This document shows, in pieces, positions 26,193-36,600 of a stretch of DNA of 64,000 nucleotides. The position numbers were made by a program, and so were the translations under genes. The number at the start of each line of letters is the position of its first letter. Position 1 is the stretch's first letter. The notes beneath the pieces are model-generated. The model did not search any database and was not told the origin of the DNA. It was given only the letters and a program-made list of their open reading frames with translations. This DNA is from Flavobacterium fluvii (GTDB lineage: Bacteria; Bacteroidota; Bacteroidia; Flavobacteriales; Flavobacteriaceae): positions 468,473-532,472 of the forward strand of contig NZ_FQWB01000002.1 of the NCBI RefSeq assembly GCF_900129545.1, read 5' to 3'.

Positions 26193-27467
26193 ATGCAACG
26201 CGACGAACAAATTTTTGACCTTATTTTAGAGGAACAAGACAGACAAATTCATGGACTAGAACTGATAGCTTCAGAGAATTTTGTGAGTGACGAAGTAATG
26301 GAAGCAGCTGGTTCTGTTTTAACCAATAAATATGCCGAAGGTTATCCTGGCAAAAGATACTACGGCGGTTGCGAAGTGGTGGATGTTATTGAACAAATTG
26401 CCATTGACAGAGCCAAAGAATTGTTTGGTGCTGGATATGCCAATGTTCAACCGCACTCTGGTTCACAAGCAAACACGGCGGTTTTCTTCGCTTGTTTAAA
26501 ACCGGGAGACAAAATATTGGGATTTGATTTATCACACGGTGGTCACTTGACCCACGGTTCTCCAGTGAATTTTTCTGGACGTTTATACAATCCTGTTTTT
26601 TATGGTGTAGACAAAGAAACTGGACGATTGGATTATGATAAAATTCAGGAAATAGCCACTAAAGAACAACCAAAATTAATCATCGCAGGTGCTTCGGCAT
26701 ATTCTCGCGACATGGATTTTGAGCGTTTCAGGATAATTGCCGACAGCGTTGGTGCTATTTTGATGGCCGATATTTCGCATCCAGCAGGTTTAATTGCCAA
26801 AGGATTGATGAATGATCCAATTCCTCATTGTCATATTGTTACAACGACAACACATAAAACATTGCGTGGTCCTCGTGGAGGGTTGATCATGATGGGGAAA
26901 GATTTTGAAAATCCTTGGGGATTGACTACTCCAAAAGGAGAAATCAGAATGATGTCAGCCTTATTGGATTTAGCTGTTTTTCCAGGAAATCAAGGTGGTC
27001 CTTTGATGCACATTATTGCTGCAAAAGCGGTGGCTTTTGGAGAAGCATTGCAAGACGAGTTCTTTACTTACGCTTTGCAATTGCAAAAAAATGCCAACGC
27101 CATGGCTGATGCATTCGTAAAAAGAGGTTACAACATTATATCTGGTGGAACTGACAATCACATGATGTTGATTGATTTGAGAAACAAAAATATTTCTGGA
27201 AAAGAGGCCGAGAATGCCTTGGTAAAAGCAGAAATAACCGTAAATAAAAACATGGTTCCTTTTGATGATAAATCACCGTTCGTGACTTCTGGAATTCGTG
27301 TGGGAACTGCAGCAATCACCACTCGTGGACTTGTTGAAGAAGACATGGAAACTATCGTTGACTTGATTGACAGAGTTTTGGTAGATCACACCAACGAAGC
27401 TGTTATCGAAGAAGTAGCCAGTGAAGTAAACGAAATGATGAGCGAAAGAGCCATCTTCGTTTTCTAA
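26193..27467 (+). CDS. glyA: Serine hydroxymethyltransferase
   Basis: A 424-residue PLP enzyme that interconverts serine and glycine and loads tetrahydrofolate with one-carbon units. The PLP lysine is in [17 protein letters not shown] (about residues 224-240); [29 protein letters not shown] and [14 protein letters not shown] are the conserved N-terminal blocks. Length is normal. It is followed by a strong terminator, so it is monocistronic. Confidence 0.97.
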   Translation: MQRDEQIFDLILEEQDRQIHGLELIASENFVSDEVMEAAGSVLTNKYAEGYPGKRYYGGCEVVDVIEQIAIDRAKELFGAGYANVQPHSGSQANTAVFFACLKPGDKILGFDLSHGGHLTHGSPVNFSGRLYNPVFYGVDKETGRLDYDKIQEIATKEQPKLIIAGASAYSRDMDFERFRIIADSVGAILMADISHPAGLIAKGLMNDPIPHCHIVTTTTHKTLRGPRGGLIMMGKDFENPWGLTTPKGEIRMMSALLDLAVFPGNQGGPLMHIIAAKAVAFGEALQDEFFTYALQLQKNANAMADAFVKRGYNIISGGTDNHMMLIDLRNKNISGKEAENALVKAEITVNKNMVPFDDKSPFVTSGIRVGTAAITTRGLVEEDMETIVDLIDRVLVDHTNEAVIEEVASEVNEMMSERAIFVF

Positions 27468-27490
27468 AAATTATTTTAATTCAATTTTAA

Positions 27491-27524
27491 AACCTTCATT
27501 AGTTCGCTTTTGAAGGTTTTTTTT
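27491..27524 (+). terminator. Terminator of glyA
   Basis: AACCTTCA (27491-27498) pairs with TGAAGGTT (27511-27518), followed by a run of T to 27524. Confidence 0.85.
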
Positions 27525-27529
27525 ATCAA

Positions 27530-28030
27530 ATGAACATGACGACAATTTTTCAAGCCACAGTTGAAGACATTGAAACCATCCAAAAAATTGCCCATACCGC
27601 TTGGCCGGTCACTTATGGCGACATTTTATCGAAAGAGCAAATAGACTATATGTTGGAAAAAATGTATTCGGAAGCTACTTTAATGGATAATCTAAATAAA
27701 GGGCATCATTTTGTACTGGTCAAGGAGAATTCTGTTTGTTTGGGGTTTGCTTCGTTCGAACATAATTATTTGAACGAGAAATGTACCCGTTTGCATAAAA
27801 TTTATCTCCTTCCGGAAGCGCATGGCAAGGGATTGGGGAAAATGTTGTTGGAAAGAATTGTGGCTTTGGCCAAAGAAAATCATTCCGACACGATTTCATT
27901 GAATGTAAACAAGTTTAACAAAGTTTGCGTCTTTTATAAAAAAATGGGTTTCGAAGTCGTTGCCGAAGAAGATTTAGACATTGGCGACGGTTATTTGATG
28001 GAAGACTACAAAATGGAAATGAAAATTTAA
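27530..28030 (+). CDS. GNAT family N-acetyltransferase
   Basis: A 166-residue acetyltransferase. The acetyl-CoA loop is LHKIYLLPEAHGKGLGKMLL (about 87-106), preceded by GFASFEHNY and followed by VNKFNKVCVFYKKMGFEVV, a pattern typical of GNAT proteins related to PaiA/RimI-like enzymes that acetylate small molecules or peptides. An alternative ATG at codon 3 (27536) is possible. The substrate is unknown. It has its own downstream hairpin. Confidence 0.85.
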   Translation: MNMTTIFQATVEDIETIQKIAHTAWPVTYGDILSKEQIDYMLEKMYSEATLMDNLNKGHHFVLVKENSVCLGFASFEHNYLNEKCTRLHKIYLLPEAHGKGLGKMLLERIVALAKENHSDTISLNVNKFNKVCVFYKKMGFEVVAEEDLDIGDGYLMEDYKMEMKI

Positions 28031-28070
28031 TTTTTTTTCTACCTATAATATATAATAGCCCAATTTAATT

Positions 28071-28098
28071 CCCTTTCGAAGTATAAACTTCGAAAGGG
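28071..28098. terminator. Hairpin after GNAT gene
   Basis: CCCTTTCGAAGT (28071-28082) pairs perfectly with ACTTCGAAAGGG (28087-28098) and is followed by AATTTTGTG; a plausible terminator with a weak T tract. Confidence 0.55.
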
Positions 28099-28514
28099 AA
28101 TTTTGTGTTAAATACTTGGAATAGATTTCCTTGATTTGTGAAAATGTTTTCATTTTATTGTTAAATCTTTCGTGTTGGTTTTTAGGTATTTACGTAAATA
28201 AAAGACAGATTTATCCTTTATAATGTAGGTCTCTATTTTCAGTTTTCCAGAAGAAAATGGCGCCTAAATCAAAAAATAAAAAAACTACAACGTTAGCGTT
28301 ATTTTTGTTTTTTGTCTTCAAAATCAGCTGAAAAAAACTCATAATTAATTTTTGAGAAGTAAACCAAAGAAGATGTGCAGCTTTTTTGGATAATGTATGA
28401 ATATTTGCTAAAAAACATCTAAAAATCATTAGTGATTTACATATTTTGTAAATTTAGGGTATAGAAAAAACAACAAAATATATTTAAATAAAATAGATAA
28501 TTAAAACATTAAAA
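28099..28514 (+). promoter_or_regulatory. Upstream region of the pfl operon with palindromes
   Basis: The 484-base gap 28031-28514 holds no gene. Two palindromes stand out: TATTTACGTAAATA (28187-28200, perfect) and TTACATATTTTGTAA (28437-28451, arms TTACA/TGTAA), the latter 64 bases before the pflB ATG. They could be operators for a Crp/Fnr-type anaerobic regulator, but neither is the classical Fnr box, so this is only a suggestion. Confidence 0.35.
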
Positions 28515-30764
28515 ATGAAAAATTTATTAGAAAGAACAGAGTTAAGTGAAGGAGTCTTGAATAAAGGAGTTTGGAACAATACTATTAATGTACACGATTT
28601 CATTTTAAAAAACATCAAACCATATGAAGGCGATGCCGGTTTTCTTGTAGGTCCATCAGACAAAACAACTAAACTATGGGATGTTTGTAAAGAATCGCTT
28701 TTGAAAGAAAGAGAAAATGACGGTTGTTTGGCCATTGACACCGAAGTGATTTCGAATATCACTTCTTTTGGCCCTGGATATATCCAAAAAGAAAATGAAA
28801 CCATTGTAGGACTTCAAACAGACGAGCTTTTGAAAAGATCGATGAAACCTTTTGGAGGAATCAAATTGGTTGAATCTGCCGTGGCAGAAAGAGGATTGAA
28901 AGTTTCCGATAGAGTGGTTGATATTTTTAATTATGCAAAAAACCACAATCAAGCCGTTTTTGATGCTTATGACAGCGAAATTAAAACTTACAGATCAAAA
29001 CACGTATTAACAGGTTTGCCTGATAATTATGCCAGAGGAAGAATCATTGGCGATTTCAGGAGAGTGGCTCTTTACGGAATAGACCGGTTGATTGTAGAAA
29101 AAAAATCAGATAAAGAAAAGGTTTCTGGCGAAATGAACGATGCCAAAGTTCGTTTGCGTGAAGAAATTGCAGAGCAAATCAATGCGTTGCAGGACATGAA
29201 AAAAATGGCGCTGACTTATGGAATCGATATTTCAAAACCTGCCGTAAATGCACATGAAGCCGTCCAATTTACTTATTTGGCTTATTTAAGTGCCGTTAAG
29301 GAGCAAGATGGAGCAGCTATGTCTCTTGGAAATGTTTCTTCGTTCTTGGATGTGTATATCCAAAACGATTTGGAAGCTGGAAATATTGACGAGGTTCAAG
29401 CCCAAGAATACATTGACCAATTTGTAATGAAATTGCGTTTGGTGCGTCACCTTCGTCCTGGAGCTTATGATGCCATTTTTGGTGGAGATCCAACTTGGGT
29501 CACCGAAGCCATTGGAGGTCAATTGCACGATGGAAGAACCAAAGTTACCAAAACGTCTTTCCGTTTCTTGCAAACACTTTATAACTTGGGAGCTTCTCCA
29601 GAACCAAACTTGACTATTCTTTGGTCTGAAAAATTGCCACAAGGGTTCAAAGATTTTTGTGCACAAGTTTCGATCGACACTTCATCACTTCAATATGAAA
29701 ATGACGACTTGATGAGAGACAATCGTGGGTCGGACGATTATGGTATTGCTTGTTGCGTTTCTTACCAACACATCGGGAAAACCATTCAACACTTTGGTGC
29801 TCGTGCCAACTTGCCAAAAGCGCTTTTGATGTCCTTGAACGGGGGTAGAGAAGAAGCTCAAGGAGTGCAAGTGGTGAACAACATTTCAGAAATAGACGAT
29901 GAAGTTTTGGATTATGACACTGTAATGAAATCTTTCAAGAAAACATTGGCTGAAGTAGCTCGTGTCTATGCCAAATCAATGTACATCATTCATTATATGC
30001 ACGACAAATATTATTATGAAAGAGCCCAAATGTCCTTGATTGATTCTAATCCAAATATTGACATCGCTTACGGTGCTGCCGGAATTTCCATTATTGCCGA
30101 TTCCCTATCAGCCATCAAATATGCCAAAGTATCTCCAATTAGAAACGAATTCGGATTGACCACGGATTTCAACATTGAAGGAGATTATCCAAAATTTGGT
30201 AATGACGATGATAGAGTGGACAGCATTGCACAAGAAGTGACCAAAATTTTTATCGACGAGTTGAGAAAACATAAAACGTATAAAAATTCAACTCCTACAC
30301 TTTCATTGCTGACCATTACTTCAAATGTAATGTACGGTTCCAATACTGGAGCAACTCCAGATGGTCGTAAAGAAGGCGAGGCTTTTGCCCCGGGAGCAAA
30401 TCCAATGCACGGAAGAGACGAGAACGGAGCGATTGCTTCCTTGAATTCCGTGAGTAAATTGAGCTACAATGATGCCCAAGACGGAATTTCTTATACTTTC
30501 ACGATGGTTCCTAAATCTTTGGGAAATAACTTGGAAGAGCAAGTGGCCAATTTAACCACTACATTGGATGCTTATTTTGGAAGAAATGCCCACCACTTGA
30601 ATGTTAATGTCCTAAACAAGGAAACTTTGGTGGATGCCTACAATCATCCCGAAAATTATCCTCAATTGACTATCCGTGTTTCAGGTTATGCCGTTAATTT
30701 CGTACGTTTGTCTAAAGCACACCAACTTGAAGTTATCAGCAGAACATTCCATGATACCATGTAA
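28515..30764 (+). CDS. pflB: Pyruvate formate-lyase
   Basis: A 749-residue glycyl-radical enzyme that converts pyruvate and CoA to acetyl-CoA and formate under anaerobic conditions. The catalytic cysteine pair Cys413-Cys414 is in [10 protein letters not shown], characteristic of true pyruvate formate-lyase, and the radical glycine Gly724 is in [13 protein letters not shown] near the C-terminus. [12 protein letters not shown] is also typical. Length matches the E. coli enzyme (760). It is followed by its activase and a formate/oxalate-type transporter on the same strand, a complete formate-producing module. This indicates some fermentative or microaerobic capacity. Confidence 0.96.
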   Translation: MKNLLERTELSEGVLNKGVWNNTINVHDFILKNIKPYEGDAGFLVGPSDKTTKLWDVCKESLLKERENDGCLAIDTEVISNITSFGPGYIQKENETIVGLQTDELLKRSMKPFGGIKLVESAVAERGLKVSDRVVDIFNYAKNHNQAVFDAYDSEIKTYRSKHVLTGLPDNYARGRIIGDFRRVALYGIDRLIVEKKSDKEKVSGEMNDAKVRLREEIAEQINALQDMKKMALTYGIDISKPAVNAHEAVQFTYLAYLSAVKEQDGAAMSLGNVSSFLDVYIQNDLEAGNIDEVQAQEYIDQFVMKLRLVRHLRPGAYDAIFGGDPTWVTEAIGGQLHDGRTKVTKTSFRFLQTLYNLGASPEPNLTILWSEKLPQGFKDFCAQVSIDTSSLQYENDDLMRDNRGSDDYGIACCVSYQHIGKTIQHFGARANLPKALLMSLNGGREEAQGVQVVNNISEIDDEVLDYDTVMKSFKKTLAEVARVYAKSMYIIHYMHDKYYYERAQMSLIDSNPNIDIAYGAAGISIIADSLSAIKYAKVSPIRNEFGLTTDFNIEGDYPKFGNDDDRVDSIAQEVTKIFIDELRKHKTYKNSTPTLSLLTITSNVMYGSNTGATPDGRKEGEAFAPGANPMHGRDENGAIASLNSVSKLSYNDAQDGISYTFTMVPKSLGNNLEEQVANLTTTLDAYFGRNAHHLNVNVLNKETLVDAYNHPENYPQLTIRVSGYAVNFVRLSKAHQLEVISRTFHDTM

Positions 30765-30801
30765 TTGATTGAAAAGCTTCAAAATAACGCAGGCTTTATT
30801 G

Positions 30802-30839
30802 ATGCTATTCCTTTAATTATTTTTTTAAAGGAATAGCAT
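30802..30839 (+). terminator. Hairpin between pflB and pflA
   Basis: ATGCTATTCCTTTA (30802-30815) pairs with TAAAGGAATAGCAT (30826-30839). A T run lies in the loop rather than after the stem, so partial termination or RNA stabilisation of the pflB message is more likely than full termination. Confidence 0.55.
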
Positions 30840-30865
30840 TTTATAAATCAATTAAAAAATAAAAT

Positions 30866-31642
30866 ATGTACTTCCCAGAACAACCCAATCATCTATTAAA
30901 CGATACCGACTTTGATTCATTAAGAATACACTCTTTGGAAACCTTTGGAACTCATGATGGTCCCGGAATCCGAATGGTCGTTTTCGTTCAAGGATGTCAA
31001 TTTCGATGTTTGTATTGTCAAAATCCAGATTCAATAGATATACACGGAGGTTCATTGGTAACCATCGATGAACTCGTTACCAAAGCATTAAAACAAAAAT
31101 CTTATTTTGGAAAACAGGGAGGAGTCACCGTTTCGGGTGGAGAACCTTTATTGCAAAGATCCAAATTGATTACTTTTTTTGACCGTTTGCACGAACAGGG
31201 AATCAATACTTGCCTGGATTCGAATGGACGAGTTTTGGATTCGCAAACCAAAGAAGTTTTGGACAGAACCGATTTGCTGTTGCTGGACGTGAAACACATC
31301 AACGAAGAATGGCACAAAAAATTGACCGGTTTGAATAATAGTACCACCTTGAAAGTTGCCGAATATCGCGAAAGCACCGGCAAACCCATGTGGTTGCGCT
31401 ATGTTTTGGTACCTGGATGGACGGATCAAGAAGAATATTTGCACGAATGGGCAAAACATTTTTCGGGTTATAAATCAGTTGAAAGAGTGGAGATTATCCC
31501 TTTTCACCAACTGGGAAAACACAAATGGGAACTGATGAACATGGAGTATGCACTTGCAGAAACAGTTTCTCCCACTGCAGAAACGTTGGAAAAAGTAAAA
31601 GCTATTTTTGACTTGTATTTGGATAACGTGAAAATAAAATAA
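30866..31642 (+). CDS. pflA: Pyruvate formate-lyase activating enzyme
   Basis: A 258-residue radical-SAM enzyme that abstracts a hydrogen from the glycine of PflB. The iron-sulphur motif CX3CX2C is Cys44, Cys48 and Cys51 in QGCQFRCLYCQNP; GGVTVSGGEPLLQ binds S-adenosylmethionine. The N-terminal HSLETFGTHDGPGIR is typical of the PflA subgroup. The partner gene lies 100 bases upstream and the transporter gene 34 bases downstream. Confidence 0.95.
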   Translation: MYFPEQPNHLLNDTDFDSLRIHSLETFGTHDGPGIRMVVFVQGCQFRCLYCQNPDSIDIHGGSLVTIDELVTKALKQKSYFGKQGGVTVSGGEPLLQRSKLITFFDRLHEQGINTCLDSNGRVLDSQTKEVLDRTDLLLLDVKHINEEWHKKLTGLNNSTTLKVAEYRESTGKPMWLRYVLVPGWTDQEEYLHEWAKHFSGYKSVERVEIIPFHQLGKHKWELMNMEYALAETVSPTAETLEKVKAIFDLYLDNVKIK

Positions 31643-31676
31643 ATTCAATTTACAAAGCATTTAAGAAGTTAAAAGA

Positions 31677-32855
31677 ATGAAAAAGAATAAATATTTGATT
31701 GTCTTGGCTGGAATGATCATGCAGCTATCAATTGGGTCCATTTACGCCTACAGCAAATGGATTGAACCATTGGCAAAAGAATTAAATTGGGATGCACACG
31801 ACACCAAAACAGGTTTTAGTTTGGCCATTTGTTTTTTGGGATTAACGGCGGCTTTTATGGGTAAATTTGCCCAAAAAGTGGGACCAACCAAAGCGGGATT
31901 ATTGGCAACCGTATTTTTAACCGTAGGATTGTTGGGTAGTGCATTCGCTGTAAATATAGGCTCCATCTACTTGTTTTACTTGACATTTGGTGTTTTGCAA
32001 GGCATTGGGTTGGGATTTGGATACGTGGTTCCGGTTTATACGGTCGTAAAATGGTTTCCGGATAAACCAGGATTGGCTTCGGGAATCATCATTATGTCCT
32101 TTGCTTTGGGCTCGTTGTTGGCTTCTTTCTTGATTAGTCCATTAATTGCTTCCATGGGATTGTCCGGCGCATTTTCAACATTGGGAATTGCTTACGGAAT
32201 TTGCATGTTGTTGAGTGCTTTGTATTTGGCAAATCCTGCAATTGTTGAAGCAAAACACCACGCTCACGTCGATTTGACTCCAAAAGAAATCATCACCGAC
32301 AAACGTTTTATCGCACTTTGGCTATTGTTGTTCTTGAACGTATGTGGCGGTATTGCCATCATCTCGAAAGCGGCCGTGTTGGGACAAGAAGTAGTGGGAA
32401 TGAGCGCAGAACAAGCGACGATGTTTGTTGCCATCATTGGATTGTTCAACGGAATCGGGCGTTTGTTCTGGTCCAGTATTTCGGATAAAATAGGTTGTTG
32501 GACCACTTTTATGCTTTTTATTGGAATAAATGCAGTTTGTTTTGCCTTGATGCCTAGTTTTTCAAGCAACAACACTTCTTTTCAAATCTTGACTTATGTC
32601 ATTATTGCGGGCTATGGCGCCGGTTTTGCCACTATGCCTTCTTTCGTGAAAAGTATTTTTGGAACCGAGAATTACGGACAAGTATTGGGTTACACCTTGA
32701 CGGCTTGGTCGGCAGCAGCCTTTGTTGGGCCTTTATTGTTGGGTTTGAGCACTGAAATTACCATTTTCTACCTGTTCTCCATATTGTTGGTAGTTGCCTT
32801 GGTAGTTGGATTTTGGTTGAAAGGATTACTTGAAAAACAATTGGTTGTGGCATAA
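31677..32855 (+). CDS. OFA-family MFS transporter
   Basis: A 392-residue major facilitator protein with about twelve hydrophobic segments. The N-terminal QLSIGSIYAYSKWIEPLAKE motif is the hallmark of the oxalate:formate antiporter (OFA) family; GFGYVVPVYTVVKWFPDKPG is a second family block. In this operon it most likely exports formate or exchanges it for another small carboxylate, in place of the FocA channel used by enterobacteria. The substrate is inferred from context. Confidence 0.87.
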   Translation: MKKNKYLIVLAGMIMQLSIGSIYAYSKWIEPLAKELNWDAHDTKTGFSLAICFLGLTAAFMGKFAQKVGPTKAGLLATVFLTVGLLGSAFAVNIGSIYLFYLTFGVLQGIGLGFGYVVPVYTVVKWFPDKPGLASGIIIMSFALGSLLASFLISPLIASMGLSGAFSTLGIAYGICMLLSALYLANPAIVEAKHHAHVDLTPKEIITDKRFIALWLLLFLNVCGGIAIISKAAVLGQEVVGMSAEQATMFVAIIGLFNGIGRLFWSSISDKIGCWTTFMLFIGINAVCFALMPSFSSNNTSFQILTYVIIAGYGAGFATMPSFVKSIFGTENYGQVLGYTLTAWSAAAFVGPLLLGLSTEITIFYLFSILLVVALVVGFWLKGLLEKQLVVA

Positions 32856-32876
32856 TCATTTAACGATTTATAAATG

Positions 32877-32916
32877 AATTCCGAACACTTGATTTATCAG
32901 GTTTCGGAATTTTTTA
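32877..32916. terminator. Terminator between converging genes
   Basis: AATTCCGAA (32877-32885) pairs with TTCGGAATT (32903-32911), followed by TTTT on the plus strand; it serves the pfl operon and perhaps the pentapeptide gene from the other side. Confidence 0.7.
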
Positions 32917-33516
32917 GTTTATGAGAAGTTCGTGTTTGAAAAGCAGTCCTTTTACTTCGTTCAACGAAAAGACAGCCTTTTTTAGTTTCGTTTTCGTTGG
33001 GTCTATGGTGTAATTGTAGCTGGTTTTGAAATTGGCCTTGTTTGCGTTGGCTTTCGCAAACTCGGAACGGTATAAGTCACAGTTGTCGAAAACTACTTCA
33101 GTCAAATCGGTGCTCATGAAATCCACGGCGATAATACTGCAATCGATAAACGTGGTTCCTTTTATTTTCAGGGTATAAAATTTGGAGAAATCCAGTACAC
33201 ATTCCTTGAAATGAACCTCAAAAATGAGTTTGTCACACATCGCAAAATTCACTTCTTCCATTTTGCAAAGATTGAAAAATACGCTTCGAAGCGCCACGTG
33301 ATTGATTTTGGCTCCGCTAAAAAGACAATCGTTAAAGGTACAATCAATAAAAACTACTCCAATAAAATTGCATTGCGAGAAATCGCAAGCGTTGAAAGTG
33401 CAGCATTCAAATTCCTTTAAATTGACTTCTTGTTCACCATAAACGAGGTTGTTGTATTCGATGTCAAGGAAATATTGGGTCATAAATGGATTGTGAAATA
33501 GTTTGAGTAAACTCAA
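32914..33516 (-). CDS. Pentapeptide-repeat protein
   Basis: A 200-residue cytoplasmic protein composed of pentapeptide repeats with the A(D/N)LXX-type pattern, for example FNACDFSQCNFIGVVFIDCT and FDNCDLYRSEFAKANANKAN, which fold as a right-handed quadrilateral helix. The C-terminus (VFSLNEVKGLLFKHELLIN) resembles the end of the McbG/Qnr group, some members of which protect DNA gyrase from quinolones or microcins. Whether this one does so cannot be told. Single gene between converging and diverging neighbours. Confidence 0.85.
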   Translation of the reverse strand: MSLLKLFHNPFMTQYFLDIEYNNLVYGEQEVNLKEFECCTFNACDFSQCNFIGVVFIDCTFNDCLFSGAKINHVALRSVFFNLCKMEEVNFAMCDKLIFEVHFKECVLDFSKFYTLKIKGTTFIDCSIIAVDFMSTDLTEVVFDNCDLYRSEFAKANANKANFKTSYNYTIDPTKTKLKKAVFSLNEVKGLLFKHELLIN

Positions 33517-33645
33517 AAAGCAAATCTATACAAAAAAAGGCTGCACTTTAGAAAGTAGGCGGAAATTATCTGGAATAACATCTCCATTTATGTGTTATTT
33601 TTGTGGCTAAATGTGAAGTCCATGAAAAATTTTAGTTCTATTGCG

Positions 33646-36600
33646 CTAAAATCCATACCCTAAACCAACGGTGATTCTGGCTCGGTCATCGATACTTTTG
33701 AAGTAGGTAACTCGACCAGTAATTGCGTTTAGCCCATTAATCCATAATCCACCACCAACGGATTGATGCCATTTTTGGGAGTTTTCTCCATTAAGCCAAA
33801 CCCTTCCGTAATCAAATCCTCCCAGGATTCCATAAGACATCGGTATGATACTCTTTTTGATTTTTCCGATATTCCAGCGTAAATCTGTACTTTGATAGAA
33901 TGAAACTTTCCCCAGAAAACGTTCGTTTCTGAAACCTCTCAGATCATAATCACCGCCCAAAGTGGCTCCTTGATAAAATTCGAAATTATTATTGAACAAC
34001 ACTTTTGATTTTATGATAGTGGCCAAAACAAGCTGTCCTTTTGCATCAATTTTATGGTTGAAGTTAATCTTTGCGTCCAAGGTTGGGAAATTGCTTTTCG
34101 TTTCCCCTACATTCATTTTCCAACTGCCCGCCACTGAAAATCCAAATCCCATGGTAGGAAGCGAGGGAACATCATAATTCTCAAAACTATATTTGAGGGC
34201 GACTCCCACATATTGTTGGTTATTAAAAACATTCGGGTTTACGGCTCCTGGAATATTGATGTATCGATCGGTGGTTTCTTCGACTTTTAATTTTTCAAAA
34301 AGAGCGCCAAAACTAATTTCACTTCCATGGCGTCCCACTTTTTTGATGGAAGGTGTTGCTCTCAGCGTTCGCAAACGAACCCGATTGTAATCCATTCCAT
34401 AAAGTTCATCATCATTTACGGTTTCATTTCCATAACCAAAATAATTGATGGTGAAGTTGGGACTCGTAAAATTTGATTCTAATTCGAAATTCCAATTGCC
34501 TAAAATTCTTGGAAAATAGCCATTGTAAGTAAATTCATAGCCGCTGGTTGCAAATAAATAATTGACTTTCAACACGTGTTTTTGGGTATAGGGATATTGA
34601 TTGAATTTGTTTACGACATAGTTTGCAATGAAGCCTAATTTCACGCCGTCATCAGGATTGTAACCGCCAAAAGGAAATCCCGAAAAGGCATTGTATTTTA
34701 CCTTTTGGTAGTTGTATAAATTGGGTTCGTATTCATCGGTCAAAACCGTTTTGGTTTTGGCATCCAAAGCATAATTGTTCGGTTTTGATTTAAAGTCATA
34801 GATTTTTATTCTTTTTCCATTTTCAACAGTATAGGAATCGTTGTTTTGTCCCCCAATCAATCGAATCTTTATACCCGATTTAGAGTTGCCTTTTACTTCA
34901 AATACATCGACGTCGTCCAAACCATAAATCCAAATGTTTTTGGTTTTTCCAGCAGTGAAATTTTTGGTGTACAGTAATTCATCACCTTCTTTGTTGAGCT
35001 TGTATACTGCTATTTCAGTGTTGTTTTTTGAGGTGTTGGTTATTATGAATTTGTCTTTTTTATCTGTACCGACAATCAAAACCGTTTTTTGCAATACGCG
35101 GTAATACTCTTTGGCATAGTTTTGAAGTTTGGTTTTTCGTATTTTTAATTTTTGTTTGATCTCTTCAATCGTTTCGTCCTGGACTTCTTTGGGCAAATTG
35201 GTAAAAGCGGCGTCAATTTCGACATCCGAAAGCTGTTCTTGGATGTATTTGGCTTGTTTTATCCATTCTTTTTCATCGGCTGTTTTCAGGAAAGCAATGT
35301 CCTGTGGATAGGGTTCACGGTTCAACCATTTTACATTTTTAATATCATTCTTAAATGTTTGTTGATTGCGCATTACGGGTTTGTTCATTAATATGGAGAA
35401 TAAGGCACCATCAAATTTTGTAAAAGCTTGATCCCTGTTTCTGGGAATGGGTTTGTAAACTATTTTTCCGTTTTCATGGTATTCGCCCCAGCGCCATTGA
35501 TCACTATCCCTGTCCCAATCGCCAATTAGCATGTCAAATAATCTGGCTTTAATATATTCCGGTTCATCTATGGTATATTTTTCCTCTTTATGAAGGTTTT
35601 TCATGACATCATCAGTACTGATGATATCAAGAGGTTTTCCAAAACTTTCCGTATTCTTTTGACTGCCCGTTAGATTTTCTTCCACCAAGTACAATTCATC
35701 TCCAAAATTATAATTGAAGCCCTTTAAAACAGCTTGTTTTGGGATGAAATATAGAAGGGGATTTGTATGTGCCACGCCAATTTTGTCTGACAGATTTGCT
35801 ACGGCCAGTTGGGTATAAGGGTGGGAAGTAGTGTAAAAATCAAATAAAAAACCTTCAGCATAAGTGTTGTCAAATTGATTTAAAACAAATTGGTTCTTGA
35901 ATAATACAGTTTGCAGAAAACGGGAGGTGCTTTTTTTTAGGGCACGCATTACATATTCTTTTTCCTTTGCATTAACAAGACCCAACGATTTAGATTGGTA
36001 TTCATCACCTTCTCTTGTGGGTTTGACTCCGCCAAAAAGAGTGTCCAAAGTGGCAGTTTTTGCTTTAATGGGCAAGCTGTAATATTTACGGTAATGTTGC
36101 CCAAAAAGGAATTTATGAAAAATACTTTTCCGGGTCATTTCATCGGAATAAATGGAGGTTGTAGTTGTCGCGGCAAATTTTGTGGGCAAGTTGATTGGTG
36201 CCACAGTGTCTCGCACTTTTATGATGGTTTGTTCCAAAAGCAATTTCTCCCGTTGGTTTTCATTGCCATAAAAGGCTACTTTAGTTTCACCATTTTTATA
36301 AAGCGTTAATACAGCATAGCCATTGCCTCCGTATGAAAAATCAGTTGGATTGACCGCTTTGGCAGCTTCTGGATTTGAACCGGCACCGCTAATGATTTGT
36401 CTTATGTTGTTTTTGCCCAAGTATTGCAAATTACGGTCATGACCCGATACCACAATCACGTTTCTTTGGTTTTGCAAAAGTGTTTTTACCCGTTTGGCAA
36501 AATTGGTGTACACCTTGTTTTGAGTATCCTGTGGATTGATGCCAGATGTTTTGCGAATTAAATTGATGGCAGAACCAATAACGGGAAGCGGGATTTTTTG

